From the NCBI RefSeq assembly GCF_900109495.1, contig NZ_FOAA01000006.1, positions 79,332-143,331 of the forward strand: a stretch of DNA of 64,000 nucleotides, in the 5' to 3' direction. Position 1 is the stretch's first letter. Each line of letters opens with the position of its first letter. Source of the DNA: Ectothiorhodospira marina. Lineage in GTDB: Bacteria > Pseudomonadota > Gammaproteobacteria > Ectothiorhodospirales > Ectothiorhodospiraceae. The position numbers were made by a program, and so were the translations under genes. Positions 42,577 through 51,406 of the stretch are shown here, in pieces. The notes under the pieces were generated by a model, which ran no database searches, was not told where the DNA came from, and was given only the letters and a program-made list of their open reading frames with translations.

Positions 42577-43617
42577 TTGGACGAGAATCGTAAAAAGGCG
42601 TTGAGCGCGGCACTGGGCCAGATCGAACGGCAGTTCGGCAAGGGCGCTGTGATGCGCATGGGCGATTCCAGCGTGGTGCGCGATGTGTCGGTGGTGTCCA
42701 CCGGGTCTCTGGCCCTGGATATTGCTCTTGGCGTGGGCGGTCTGCCTCGTGGCCGTGTGGTGGAGATTTTCGGGCCCGAATCCTCAGGCAAGACCACCCT
42801 CACCCTGCAGGTGATTGCCGAGTGCCAGAAGGAGGGCGGCACTGCAGCCTTCGTGGACGCGGAACACGCCCTCGACCCCACGTATGCTCAGGCACTGGGG
42901 GTGGACGTGGACAATCTCCTGGTATCCCAGCCCGACACCGGGGAACAGGCTCTGGAGATTGCCGACATGCTGGTGCGCTCCGGTGCCGTGGATGTGGTGG
43001 TGGTGGACTCCGTGGCTGCGCTGACCCCCAAGGCCGAAATCGAAGGCGAGATGGGTGACACCCACGTAGGCCTGCAGGCACGCCTCATGTCTCAGGCCCT
43101 GCGCAAGCTCACCGCCAACATCAAGCGTTCCAACACCCTGGTGGTGTTCATCAACCAGATCCGCATGAAGATCGGTGTGATGTTCGGTAACCCCGAAACC
43201 ACCACCGGCGGCAACGCCCTGAAATTCTACTCTTCCGTTCGACTGGATATCCGCCGTACCGGCGCCATCAAGAAAGGCGACGAGGTGGTTGGCAACGAAA
43301 CACGGGTAAAAGTGGTCAAGAACAAGACAGCCCCGCCGTTTCGTGAGGCGCACTTTGAAATCCTCTATGGTGAGGGCATCTCGCGTCTGGCTGAAGTCAT
43401 CGACATGGGTGTGAAGGATGGCATTGTCGACAAGGCCGGCGCCTGGTACAGCTACAAGGGGGAACGCATCGGGCAGGGCAAGGATAATGCCCGTAACTTC
43501 CTCAAGGAAAACCCCGAGATAGCCGCGGATATCGAGTCCCAGATCCGTGAGAAGCACATGCCCAAGCGGAAACCGGTCGAGAGTGACAGCAGCGAAAGCG
43601 AAGCCGCCGAAGGCTGA
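42577..43617 (+). CDS. recA: Recombinase RecA (probable TTG start)
   Basis: 346-residue strand-exchange protein. The conserved N-terminus [19 protein letters not shown] follows directly after TTG 42577, which has GAGAGGG seven bases upstream. The nearest ATG (42547) would add ten residues foreign to RecA and has no ribosome site. Walker A GPESSGKT is at 66-73, as in E. coli; the DNA-binding loop [20 protein letters not shown] is intact. The acidic C-tail is present. I see no CTGT-N8-ACAG LexA box in the 130 bases upstream. recX overlaps its end. Confidence 0.95.
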   Translation: MDENRKKALSAALGQIERQFGKGAVMRMGDSSVVRDVSVVSTGSLALDIALGVGGLPRGRVVEIFGPESSGKTTLTLQVIAECQKEGGTAAFVDAEHALDPTYAQALGVDVDNLLVSQPDTGEQALEIADMLVRSGAVDVVVVDSVAALTPKAEIEGEMGDTHVGLQARLMSQALRKLTANIKRSNTLVVFINQIRMKIGVMFGNPETTTGGNALKFYSSVRLDIRRTGAIKKGDEVVGNETRVKVVKNKTAPPFREAHFEILYGEGISRLAEVIDMGVKDGIVDKAGAWYSYKGERIGQGKDNARNFLKENPEIAADIESQIREKHMPKRKPVESDSSESEAAEG

Positions 43618-44059
43618 ACAGGATCCTCAGGAGTGCGCCCTGCGCCTGCTGGCACGCCGCGAACACAGTCGATATGAGCTCGCAGGCAAGCTGGCCGCAC
43701 GGGGTTTTGCCAGGGATAGCGTGGAAACGGTGCTGGATGATCTCGAATCCGAGGGCTGGCTCAGCGACTCGCGTTTCGTCAGTGAATTTGTACGTTACCG
43801 AATCCGCCAGGGCCAGGGCCCTTTGCGCATCACCGCCGATCTTCGCCACCGCGGTATCGATGAGGCGCAGGCCCGCCAGGCCCTGCAAGCAGCAGAGGTG
43901 GACTGGCAGGTTCAGGCCCTTGATGTGTACGAGCGCCGCTTTGCCGGCGAGCCACCCCGGGACTACAGGGAACGCGCCCGGCAGATGCGTTTTTTGCAGA
44001 GCCGGGGTTTTTCCGCGGAAATCATCCGCCGGGTCATGAATGAAGTAGGCAAGATATGA
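43583..44059 (+). CDS. recX: RecA regulator RecX
   Basis: 158 residues from GTG 43583, inside the end of recA. RecX caps RecA filaments. The helical repeats show [39 protein letters not shown] and a closing [20 protein letters not shown]. The frame is open upstream of 43583 but is then recA in another frame. Its stop overlaps the alaS start (ATGA). The recA-recX-alaS order is standard. Confidence 0.9.
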   Translation: MTAAKAKPPKAEQDPQECALRLLARREHSRYELAGKLAARGFARDSVETVLDDLESEGWLSDSRFVSEFVRYRIRQGQGPLRITADLRHRGIDEAQARQALQAAEVDWQVQALDVYERRFAGEPPRDYRERARQMRFLQSRGFSAEIIRRVMNEVGKI

Positions 44060-46671
44060 AAAGCGCCGATATCAGAACGAGTTTCCTCGAATACTTCCGC
44101 TCCAAGGGTCATGAAGTGGTGGCTTCGGCCCCCTTGGTGCCCGGAAATGATCCCACCTTGCTGTTCACCAATGCAGGCATGGTGCAATTCAAGGAGACCT
44201 TCCTGGGGCTTGAGCAGCGTGCCTACCAGCGGGCGACGTCCTCGCAGCGCTGTGTGCGCGCTGGCGGTAAGCACAATGACCTGGAAAACGTGGGTTATAC
44301 CGCACGGCATCACACGTTCTTCGAGATGCTGGGCAATTTCAGTTTCGGCGATTACTTCAAACGTGATGCCATTCACTACGCCTGGGAGTACCTCACTCAG
44401 GTGCTCAAGATGCCCGCCGACAAGCTTTGGGTGACAGTCTACGAAACAGATGACGAGGCCTACGACATCTGGGTGAAGGAGATCGGCGTTCCCGCGGACC
44501 GTGTGACCCGTATTGGTGATGAACCGGGTGGCGGTTCCGACAACTTCTGGCAAATGGGGGATACCGGCCCCTGCGGACCCTGTACCGAGGTTTTTTATGA
44601 CCATGGCCCGGGTGTCTGGGGTGGTCCCCCGGGTTCGCCCGAGGCTGACGGGGATCGTTACATCGAGATCTGGAACCTGGTCTTCATGCAGTACGACCGG
44701 GACAGCGAAGGCACCCTGACCCCCCTGCCCAAGCCTTCCGTGGACACGGGTATGGGCCTGGAACGTCTGGCTGCAGTACTGCAGGGTGTTCACTCCAATT
44801 ATGAAATCGACCTGTTCCAAAACCTTCTGGATGCCGTGGGTCGCATCATGGGCAGTGACGACACCCATGCCCCCTCCTATAAGGTGATTGCCGACCACAT
44901 TCGTTCCTGCAGCTTCCTCATTACCGACGGCGTCATGCCAGCCAACGAGGGCCGTGGTTACGTGCTGCGCCGAATCATTCGTCGCGCCGCCCGCCATGGG
45001 CACAAGCTGGGCATGACCGATCCCTTCTTCCACCGGCTGGTGGAGCCCCTGGTGCGAGAGATGGGGGAGGCCTATCCCGAACTGGCCAAGGCGCAAAAGC
45101 AGGTGGAGCGGGTGCTGCTGCAAGAGGAGGAGCGCTTCCGTGAAACCCTGGAGCATGGCCTCAAGCACCTGGAAGAGGGCCTGGATAAGGTCTCTGACAA
45201 GACCATTCCCGGTGGCCTGATTTTCAAGCTTTATGATACCTACGGCTTCCCCGTGGATCTGACGGGCGACATCGCCCGGGAGAAGGGTCTGGAACTGGAT
45301 ATGGCCGGCTTTGAACACGAGATGGAGCAGCAGCGTGATCGTGCCCGGGCCGCCAGCAGCTTCCGTATGTCTGATGCCGGCACGGTGGCCAAGGGCATAT
45401 CCGACTCCCGCTTTGTGGGCTATGAGCATATTGAGGAGCAGGCCCGTGTCTTGCGCCTGGCCGGTAGTGATGGCAAGCCCGTGGACAGCCTGAACGGGTC
45501 CAGCGAAGGCAGTGTGGTTTTGGATGTCACCCCGTTTTATGGGGAGTCCGGTGGTCAGGTGGGTGACACCGGTTTCATTGAAGGGCCGGATGGGCTCTTC
45601 CAAGTGAATGATACGGTGAAGCAGGGTGGAGTGTTCATCCATCGCGGTACCATGTTGCGCGGGACTCTGGAGACCCACGCGACCGTGTCTGCCCGAGTGG
45701 ATGGTGAACGCCGTCGCGCCGTAGTGCTCAATCACTCGGCCACCCATCTGCTGCACGCCGCCCTGCGCGAGGTCCTGGGCGAGCATGTGCAGCAGAAGGG
45801 CTCCCTGGTGGCCCCGGATCGCCTGCGCTTTGACTTCTCCCACTTCGAGCCCATCAGCAGTGAGCAACTGGCCCGTATTGAGCGCATGGTGAATCATGCC
45901 ATTCGCGCCAATGCCCCAGCCGAGGCTCGCGTCATGCCGATCAAGGAGGCACTGGAAGCCGGGGCCATGGCCCTGTTTGGCGAGAAATACGGCGACGAGG
46001 TGCGAGTGCTTTCATTGGGCGACTTTTCGGTGGAGCTCTGTGGCGGAATTCATGTGCAGCGTACCGGAGATATCGGTGTGTTCAAGGTGATCAGCGAGGG
46101 TGGAGTGGCCTCCGGTATCCGTCGCATCGAAGCCGTCACCGGCGACAATGCCCTGGACCATATGGACGATACCGAAAAGCAACTGGACGAGGCCGCACGG
46201 ATGCTGCGAGCTGGTAGGGGTGACCTCACCGAAAAGATTCAGCAGGTACTCGATCGACACCGTAGCCTGGAAAAGGAACTGGAGGCCATGAAGGCCAAAC
46301 TGGCCTCCCAGGCGGGTTCCAGCCTCACCGATCAGGCGGTGGAGGTGAATGGTGTGAAGGTGCTGGCAGCGCGTATGGACGAGGCCGATCCCAAATCCTT
46401 GCGGGATACCGTGGATCAACTCAAGAACAAACTGGGCGAGGCCATCATCGTTCTGGCCACGGCCCGCGATGGCAAGGTAAGCCTGGTGGCCGGCGTGACG
46501 GCAGGCCATTCCAGCACCATCAAGGCAGGCGAACTGGTGAACCAGGTGGCCCAGCAGGTGGGTGGCAAGGGGGGTGGTCGGCCTGATATGGCCATGGCGG
46601 GCGGTAATCGCCCGGAGGCACTGGACGAGGCCCTGGCTTCCGTGAAGGGTTGGGTGGAGTCACGTCTTTAA
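44056..46671 (+). CDS. alaS: Alanyl-tRNA synthetase
   Basis: 871 residues. Class II core: [63 protein letters not shown] read in segments. The editing domain has the zinc ligands [11 protein letters not shown] (HxxxH) and Cys-x3-His in [14 protein letters not shown]. The C-terminal domain ends with [15 protein letters not shown] 44056 lies inside the recX stop. Nothing unusual. Confidence 0.97.
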   Translation: MKSADIRTSFLEYFRSKGHEVVASAPLVPGNDPTLLFTNAGMVQFKETFLGLEQRAYQRATSSQRCVRAGGKHNDLENVGYTARHHTFFEMLGNFSFGDYFKRDAIHYAWEYLTQVLKMPADKLWVTVYETDDEAYDIWVKEIGVPADRVTRIGDEPGGGSDNFWQMGDTGPCGPCTEVFYDHGPGVWGGPPGSPEADGDRYIEIWNLVFMQYDRDSEGTLTPLPKPSVDTGMGLERLAAVLQGVHSNYEIDLFQNLLDAVGRIMGSDDTHAPSYKVIADHIRSCSFLITDGVMPANEGRGYVLRRIIRRAARHGHKLGMTDPFFHRLVEPLVREMGEAYPELAKAQKQVERVLLQEEERFRETLEHGLKHLEEGLDKVSDKTIPGGLIFKLYDTYGFPVDLTGDIAREKGLELDMAGFEHEMEQQRDRARAASSFRMSDAGTVAKGISDSRFVGYEHIEEQARVLRLAGSDGKPVDSLNGSSEGSVVLDVTPFYGESGGQVGDTGFIEGPDGLFQVNDTVKQGGVFIHRGTMLRGTLETHATVSARVDGERRRAVVLNHSATHLLHAALREVLGEHVQQKGSLVAPDRLRFDFSHFEPISSEQLARIERMVNHAIRANAPAEARVMPIKEALEAGAMALFGEKYGDEVRVLSLGDFSVELCGGIHVQRTGDIGVFKVISEGGVASGIRRIEAVTGDNALDHMDDTEKQLDEAARMLRAGRGDLTEKIQQVLDRHRSLEKELEAMKAKLASQAGSSLTDQAVEVNGVKVLAARMDEADPKSLRDTVDQLKNKLGEAIIVLATARDGKVSLVAGVTAGHSSTIKAGELVNQVAQQVGGKGGGRPDMAMAGGNRPEALDEALASVKGWVESRL

Positions 46672-46812
46672 TGGCTGGTCTTGAGCGTTGCCACCCTTTT
46701 TGGCTCAGTTCCTCGGCTGGATGGAGGACTTCAGCGCCTGGTGCGGACATACTGCTTTCGTGTACCCCGCTGCCTGTTGTCTAATGTCAACCTTATACCC
46801 AAGTAAATTAAT

Positions 46813-48042
46813 ATGGCATTGATCGTTCAAAAATACGGCGGAACCTCGGTAGGCAGCGTGGAGCGTATCCAGCACGTGGCCGATCGCGTGAGTCAGTCGC
46901 GTCGCCAGGGCCACGATGTGGTGGTGGTGGTATCCGCCATGAGCGGGGAGACCGACCGATTGCTGGGGCTGGCCCGCAGTATCCGCAGTGACGCCGACGG
47001 TCGAGAACTCGATGTGCTGCTGTCCACCGGTGAACAGGTGACCATCGCCCTGTTGTCCATGGCCCTGGAGAGCAAGGGGTGCCCAGCCCGCTCCTATACC
47101 GGTGCCCAGGTGCACATCCGTACTGACAGTGCCCACAACAAGGCACGGATCCAGGAGATCGATGGTGCCCGGGTGCGCCGTGATCTGGCTGACGGCAAGG
47201 TGGTGGTGGTTGCCGGTTTCCAGGGCGTGGATGAGTCGGGCAATATCACCACCCTGGGCCGTGGTGGCTCCGACACCACAGCCGTGGCCCTGGCGGCCGC
47301 CCTCAAGGCCGAGGAATGTCAGATCTTCACCGACGTGGATGGGGTGTATACCACCGATCCCCGTGTCGTACCCCAGGCCCGGCGACTGGACCGCATCACC
47401 TTTGAGGAGATGCTGGAAATGGCCAGCCTGGGATCCAAGGTCCTGCAGATCCGCGCTGTGGAGTTTGCAGGAAAATACAATGTACCGTTGCGTGTTCTAT
47501 CCTCCTTTCAGGAAGGAGGAGACGGCACGCTCATCACCTTTGAGGAAGGGAGCATGGAACAGGCGCTCATTTCCGGAATCGCCTTCAACCAGAACGAAGC
47601 CCAGCTGACGGTGACGGGGGTTCCCGACCAGCCCGGCGTGGCCTACCGCATTCTTGGTGCGGTCGCTCAGGCCAACATCGAGGTGGATATGATTGTGCAG
47701 AACGTGGGGGCCGACGGCACCACCGACTTCACTTTCACCGTTCACCGCAACGATTTCGACAAGGCCATGGGCATCGTGCGTGCCCGGGCCGAGGCCCTGG
47801 GTGCCCGCGAGGTCTCCGGAGATCCAAAAATCGTCAAGATCTCTATTGTGGGCGTGGGCATGCGCTCGCATGCCGGCATTGCCAGCAAGATGTTCGAGGC
47901 CCTGGCGGGAGAGGGCATCAATATTCGTATGATCTCCACTTCGGAAATCAAGATCTCCGTGGTGGTGGACGAGAAATACCTGGAGTTGGGGGTGCGCGCA
48001 CTGCACGATGCCTTTGAATTGGAGCGGGCACCTGCGGCGTAA
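46813..48042 (+). CDS. lysC: Aspartate kinase (lysC-type, two ACT domains)
   Basis: 409-residue kinase phosphorylating aspartate for Lys, Met, Thr and, in halophiles, ectoine precursors. KYGGTSVGS lies at the N-terminus, GRGGSDTTAVALAAAL and FTDVDGVYTTDPRVV are substrate segments, and two C-terminal ACT domains follow (VTGVPDQPGVAYRIL and VSIVGVGMRSHAGIASKM) that sense Lys or Thr. It is monofunctional, without a homoserine dehydrogenase part. The alaS-lysC-csrA-tRNA order is common in gammaproteobacteria. Confidence 0.95.
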   Translation: MALIVQKYGGTSVGSVERIQHVADRVSQSRRQGHDVVVVVSAMSGETDRLLGLARSIRSDADGRELDVLLSTGEQVTIALLSMALESKGCPARSYTGAQVHIRTDSAHNKARIQEIDGARVRRDLADGKVVVVAGFQGVDESGNITTLGRGGSDTTAVALAAALKAEECQIFTDVDGVYTTDPRVVPQARRLDRITFEEMLEMASLGSKVLQIRAVEFAGKYNVPLRVLSSFQEGGDGTLITFEEGSMEQALISGIAFNQNEAQLTVTGVPDQPGVAYRILGAVAQANIEVDMIVQNVGADGTTDFTFTVHRNDFDKAMGIVRARAEALGAREVSGDPKIVKISIVGVGMRSHAGIASKMFEALAGEGINIRMISTSEIKISVVVDEKYLELGVRALHDAFELERAPAA

Positions 48043-48202
48043 TGCGTTTTGACTGGGCCCGGGAGGGTGGACAGAGGATATATCCACTTTCCTGAGGTCT
48101 ATCCAGGTTGAAGTCGGCACATGATGGCCGACCGGCACCAGGCCATAGAGTCTGGTTTACTATAAAACCAAGGTGATTGAAGTTCAGATTGGAGAAAAGG
48201 AA

Positions 48203-48406
48203 ATGTTGATTCTTACTCGTCGGGTAGGCGAAACGCTGATGATCGGTGATGAAGTCACCGTGACCGTGCTGGGTGTGAAAGGTAACCAGGTTCGCGTCGG
48301 CATCAATGCACCTAAAGATGTGGCTGTGCATCGGGAAGAAATCTACGAGCGCATTCAGCGCGAGCAGGATCCCGATGATTACGTGGCTGGTAACGACCAG
48401 CCCTGA
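48203..48406 (+). CDS. csrA: Carbon storage regulator CsrA
   Basis: 67-residue RNA-binding homodimer controlling translation of metabolism, motility and biofilm mRNAs. It reads [31 protein letters not shown] and [14 protein letters not shown] 48203 is preceded by GGAGAAAAGGAA; this A-rich GGA-containing site could itself bind CsrA (inference). It is short of neighbours: lysC 160 bases before, tRNA-Ser about 150 after. Confidence 0.95.
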   Translation: MLILTRRVGETLMIGDEVTVTVLGVKGNQVRVGINAPKDVAVHREEIYERIQREQDPDDYVAGNDQP

Positions 48407-48552
48407 AAAGTGCCGGTGGAGTGACCGTACCCGGACGGGGCAGGGCGGGCGATTCGCAGGGCGTCCAACCTTTCCGGGTGGCGGTGTACTCCGGTCTTTA
48501 CGGGAGCTTATCAAGAAGGTACCATACTGGCCTTCAATGAAGTCCCCCTCCC

Positions 48553-48643
48553 GGAGAGATGGCCGAGCGGCTGAAGGCGCTCCCCTGCTAAGGGAGTATG
48601 GGTCAAAAGCCCATCGAGGGTTCGAATCCCTCTCTCTCCGCCA
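48553..48643 (+). tRNA. tRNA-Ser (anticodon GCT)
   Basis: 91 bases including encoded CCA. The acceptor arm GGAGAGA pairs with TCTCTCC (48633-48639), the anticodon stem is CTCCC/GGGAG around loop CTGCTAA (anticodon GCT), there is a long variable arm (TATGGGTCAAAAGCCCATC) and a TTCGAAT T-loop. It reads AGC/AGU codons. A terminator follows, then the defence remnant. Confidence 0.96.
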
Positions 48644-48656
48644 TATGATGCATATA

Positions 48657-48684
48657 AGCCCCTGAATTCAGGGGCTTTTTTTTT
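48657..48684 (+). terminator. Rho-independent terminator after tRNA-Ser
   Basis: AGCCCCTG-AATT-CAGGGGCT stem-loop (eight pairs) followed by a nine-T run, 14 bases after the tRNA CCA end. Confidence 0.93.
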
Positions 48685-48755
48685 GAAGTCGCAGGTACTG
48701 GTCCCCCCAGTTACTCCCCTCGCAGCGATTCAATCCAACAGGCCCCGGCGCAAGC

Positions 48756-49220
48756 TTGTGTCCACCACGGTCGGCCCACTACAGTCTCAGACGGATCAGC
48801 TTTGATGCACTGCTGTTGAGTCATCTGCACCGGGTCTGCGACGGCATGGCCCGCCCGCCCAACTGGTCCCTGGTACTGCGCGCCGACGCCGCCGACCCAG
48901 GTTCACGGGACTGGCAGAACCTGCAGCGACTCATCGCCCGGACCCTGCCCGCCATGACCGAGGAGCTGCAGGCCATCGACGAGCCCATCCTGCTCACCGA
49001 ACCGGGCCTGCTGGCCCGCTATGGCTTGGTGAACACCTGGCTCAACGACCTGCGCCGACATCTGCTGGAAGGGGCACAGCCCCACGCTCTCATCCTGCTC
49101 ATCGCCGCCGACGCCCAGCACGACGGCGCCCGCATCGATGGCGTCACCGTCCCCCACGGCGCCGGCGCCCGGGAATGGGCGCGGATACCGGCCCTGTGGC
49201 TGGACAGCCCGGTTGCTTGA
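48756..49220 (+). pseudogene. pglW: BREX type 2 PglW-like C-terminal remnant
   Basis: About 140 residues that look like the far C-terminus of a large protein, cut off from its body. From RISFDALLLSHLHRVC onward it shows SRDWQNLQRLIARTLPAM, PILLTEPGLLARYGLV, HALILLIAADAQHDGARIDG and REWARIPALWLDS. I recall this ending from PglW, the big kinase protein of BREX type 2 phage-defence systems. The first dozen residues after the nominal ATG look unrelated and no ribosome site is clear. It lies 72 bases after the tRNA-Ser terminator and 47 bases before brnT. Family call from memory, so moderate. Confidence 0.5.
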
Positions 49221-49267
49221 CCAGAGTTCGAGTTGCATTGAGAGTAAAAAAGGAATAATTAATACTC

Positions 49268-49531
49268 ATGTGTGAGTTTGAATTCGACGAGAATAAGAGC
49301 AACTCCAATTTGCACAAGCACGGCATCGATTTCGAAGCGGCTCAGGCGCTTTGGCGAGATCCATATCTCCTTGAAATAAAAGCAAAATCCGAGGGAGAGG
49401 CACGATTTGTCCTTATCGGCATGATCGACGGTAAGCATTGGTCAGCTGTTGTGACATACCGGGAGGGGCGTATCCGTCTGATTTCAGTCAGGCGTTCCCG
49501 CAAAACAGAGGTGGAGTTGTATGAAGCCTAA
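49268..49531 (+). CDS. brnT: BrnT-family ribonuclease toxin
   Basis: 87 residues with the BrnT pattern: EFDENKSNSNLHKHGIDFEAA, LWRDPYLLEI, ARFVLIGMIDGKHWSAVVTY and the closing RIRLISVRRSRKTEVELYE, whose Arg and Glu residues fit the RNase active site. BrnT is an RNase with a RelE-like fold, blocked by BrnA. Its local composition is less GC-rich than the core genes. It overlaps brnA by 11 bases. Intact and full length, unlike both flanking fragments. Confidence 0.9.
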   Translation: MCEFEFDENKSNSNLHKHGIDFEAAQALWRDPYLLEIKAKSEGEARFVLIGMIDGKHWSAVVTYREGRIRLISVRRSRKTEVELYEA

Positions 49532-49760
49532 GGAGTTTGAAAAAAAATTCGATGATGGCCAAGAGGATATCCTTGATGACCTGGAGCTTTCCACCGCGCG
49601 TCGCGTGAATCTGGAGCAAAAGAGAATCAACGTGGACTTTCCGGCATGGGTGGTTGATTCGTTGGACCGGGAGGCGGCACGAGTGGGCGTCACGCGGCAG
49701 TCAATCATAAAGGTGTGGCTTGTCGAGCGGCTGCAGGCAGAATCGGCGCATAAGTCATGA
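49521..49760 (+). CDS. brnA: BrnA-family antitoxin
   Basis: 79 residues: an N-terminal toxin-binding part (MKPKEFEKKFDDGQEDI, then LELSTARRVNLEQKRINVDFP) and a C-terminal ribbon-helix-helix-type domain (WVVDSLDREAARVGVTRQSIIKVWLVERL). It neutralises BrnT and probably represses the pair. Its ATG lies inside brnT and its stop TGA overlaps the ATG of the pglX fragment, so all three were read as one message. Selection to keep the antitoxin may have kept this locus from being lost. Confidence 0.9.
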   Translation: MKPKEFEKKFDDGQEDILDDLELSTARRVNLEQKRINVDFPAWVVDSLDREAARVGVTRQSIIKVWLVERLQAESAHKS

Positions 49761-50239
49761 TCCACCCCCAGAACCTGCTCCAGTCCCTGCAGCGGGCACT
49801 GCCCCCTATCGAGCAGGACATTGCCCAGTACCTGGAAAGCCAGCCCGAGCTGACCGCCCATCTGGAAGCGGAATACCAGAAGGCGGTGGAGGCCGGCCGG
49901 ACCGCCGAGCATCCGGTGGCCTGGCGCGACGCCCAGATCACCCAGGCCGCCGTGGCCTGGGTGATCACCTGCGTGTTCGTGCGCTTTCTGGAAGACAACC
50001 AACTGCTGGACGAGCCGCTGCTGGCCGGCCCGGTGGAGCGCGACGACGGCAGCCACCCCCTGCAACTGGCCCGGGAGCGGCTCACCGCCTATTTCAATGA
50101 ACACCCCACCCATGGGGAGCGGGAGTACCTGCTCAGCCTCTTCGAGGACCTGGCCCGCCAGCCGGTGCTGGATGCCCTGCTGGACCGGTCCAGCGGCACA
50201 GCCAAACGGAAGAGCGACTCGATCCATGCCGTAAAATAG
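49757..50239 (+). pseudogene. pglX: BREX type 2 PglX N-terminal remnant
   Basis: 160 residues. The start MIHPQNLLQSLQRALPPIEQD, then EAGRTAEHPVAWRDAQITQ, AAVAWVITCVFVRFLEDNQLL, LARERLTAYFNEHPTHG and EYLLSLFEDLARQPVLDAL fits the N-terminus of PglX, the adenine methyltransferase of BREX type 2, normally well over 1000 residues. Resemblance stops at about LLDRSSG, followed by a short tail and stop. The methyltransferase core with its NPPY motif is gone. ATGA overlap with brnA. The RND adaptor gene begins 36 bases on, so a deletion joined the two. Confidence 0.72.
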
Positions 50240-50275
50240 GGATGCGGCGCACGAGATTCATTTTGAGGAGGCCAG

Positions 50276-51406
50276 ATGGCACAGGCGATGGTGGCGGCAG
50301 TAGAACCCGTGGTGATCTTCCTTGAAAAGAACAAGGAGTATTACTTTTGGGTCTTTGGGTGCCTGATGCTGCTGTCCCAGACGGCACTGGCCAATGTGCC
50401 TGGAGTTGAGTTGGCACGGGTGGAGAAGTCCGAGGTCATTGAGGAGGTGCGTCTGAATGGCACGGTCAATGCCCTGAGAACTTCGGCCCTGTCTACATTG
50501 GTCCCGGGGCAAGTGGATGAAGTGATGGTGGAAGTAGGTGACCGGGTTCACCAGGGGGATCCCCTTATCCGACTGGACTCGGAACTGGCGCAACTGACCC
50601 TGGAGAGTGCCCGCGCCGAGACACGCGAGGCGCGGGCCCGACTTGCCGAAGCGCGTCGCCGACTGGAGGAGGCGGAGCGTGTCGGAGCAGGTGGCCACAT
50701 TGCCCGCACCGAAATCGGCACCCGCGAGAGTGAAGTGGCCACCGCCGAGGCCACTGTGGCTCGTCTGCAGGCAGCCGAGAGGCGCGAGCAGGCGGTGGTC
50801 CGATACCATCGCATCGATGCGCCCTTTGATGGGGTGGTGACCGAACGTTACAGCGATCTGGGCGAGTGGGTGGATCCGGGATCTGAGCTCCTGCAACTGG
50901 TGGACACCGAGAACCTGCGGCTGGACTTTCGGGTACCTCAGGAATTTCATGGGCGGCTCGATGAGCGGACCATGCTGGAAGTATGGCTGCGTGGCCGGGC
51001 CCAGGAAGCGCTGCAAGCAGAGATTCGCACGGTGGTGCCGGTGAATGATGCCCAGGCACGGACCTTCCTGATCCGGGCCGCCAGGCCGGAGGGACGGGAC
51101 CTGCCGCCGGGTACCGCCCTTTCGGGCCTCCTCAGGATTCGTCAGGGGGAGGAAGGTTTGTCGATACCCCGGGATGCGATCAACCGGTATCCCGAGGGCC
51201 GCACCACGGTCTGGGTTGCCGAACAGGACGACGGGGATAAGGGGCATTACCGTGTGACCGAACAGCGCGTCCGCCTTGGTGTCAGTTACGATGAGCGGGT
51301 GGTGGTCACCAACGGCCTCAAGGAAGGCCAATGGGTGGTTTCGCGGGGCAATGAGGTGCTGGAGGAAGGTATGCGGGTGAGGCTGTCTGAAAGGGAAGGC
51401 AACTGA
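50276..51406 (+). CDS. RND efflux periplasmic adaptor (membrane fusion protein)
   Basis: 376 residues. A GAGGAGG ribosome site precedes the ATG. The N-terminus is odd: about 22 residues (MAQAMVAAVEPVVIFLEKN) come before the hydrophobic segment YYFWVFGCLMLLSQTALA with a signal-peptidase-like end. Then comes the lipoyl half-motif VPGQVDEVMVEVGDRVHQGDPL, a helical hairpin (about 110-170) and the second half DAPFDGVVTERYSDLGEWVDPG, then beta-barrel and proximal domains. It links the inner-membrane pump to an outer-membrane channel; no TolC gene adjoins. The last base is shared with the pump start. Confidence 0.9.
   Translation: MAQAMVAAVEPVVIFLEKNKEYYFWVFGCLMLLSQTALANVPGVELARVEKSEVIEEVRLNGTVNALRTSALSTLVPGQVDEVMVEVGDRVHQGDPLIRLDSELAQLTLESARAETREARARLAEARRRLEEAERVGAGGHIARTEIGTRESEVATAEATVARLQAAERREQAVVRYHRIDAPFDGVVTERYSDLGEWVDPGSELLQLVDTENLRLDFRVPQEFHGRLDERTMLEVWLRGRAQEALQAEIRTVVPVNDAQARTFLIRAARPEGRDLPPGTALSGLLRIRQGEEGLSIPRDAINRYPEGRTTVWVAEQDDGDKGHYRVTEQRVRLGVSYDERVVVTNGLKEGQWVVSRGNEVLEEGMRVRLSEREGN

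Noticed and set aside
48633..50275. Direct repeat of the tRNA-Ser 3' end as an attachment site
   Set aside because: I looked through the remnant up to the RND gene and found no second copy of the TTCGAATCCCTCTC block.
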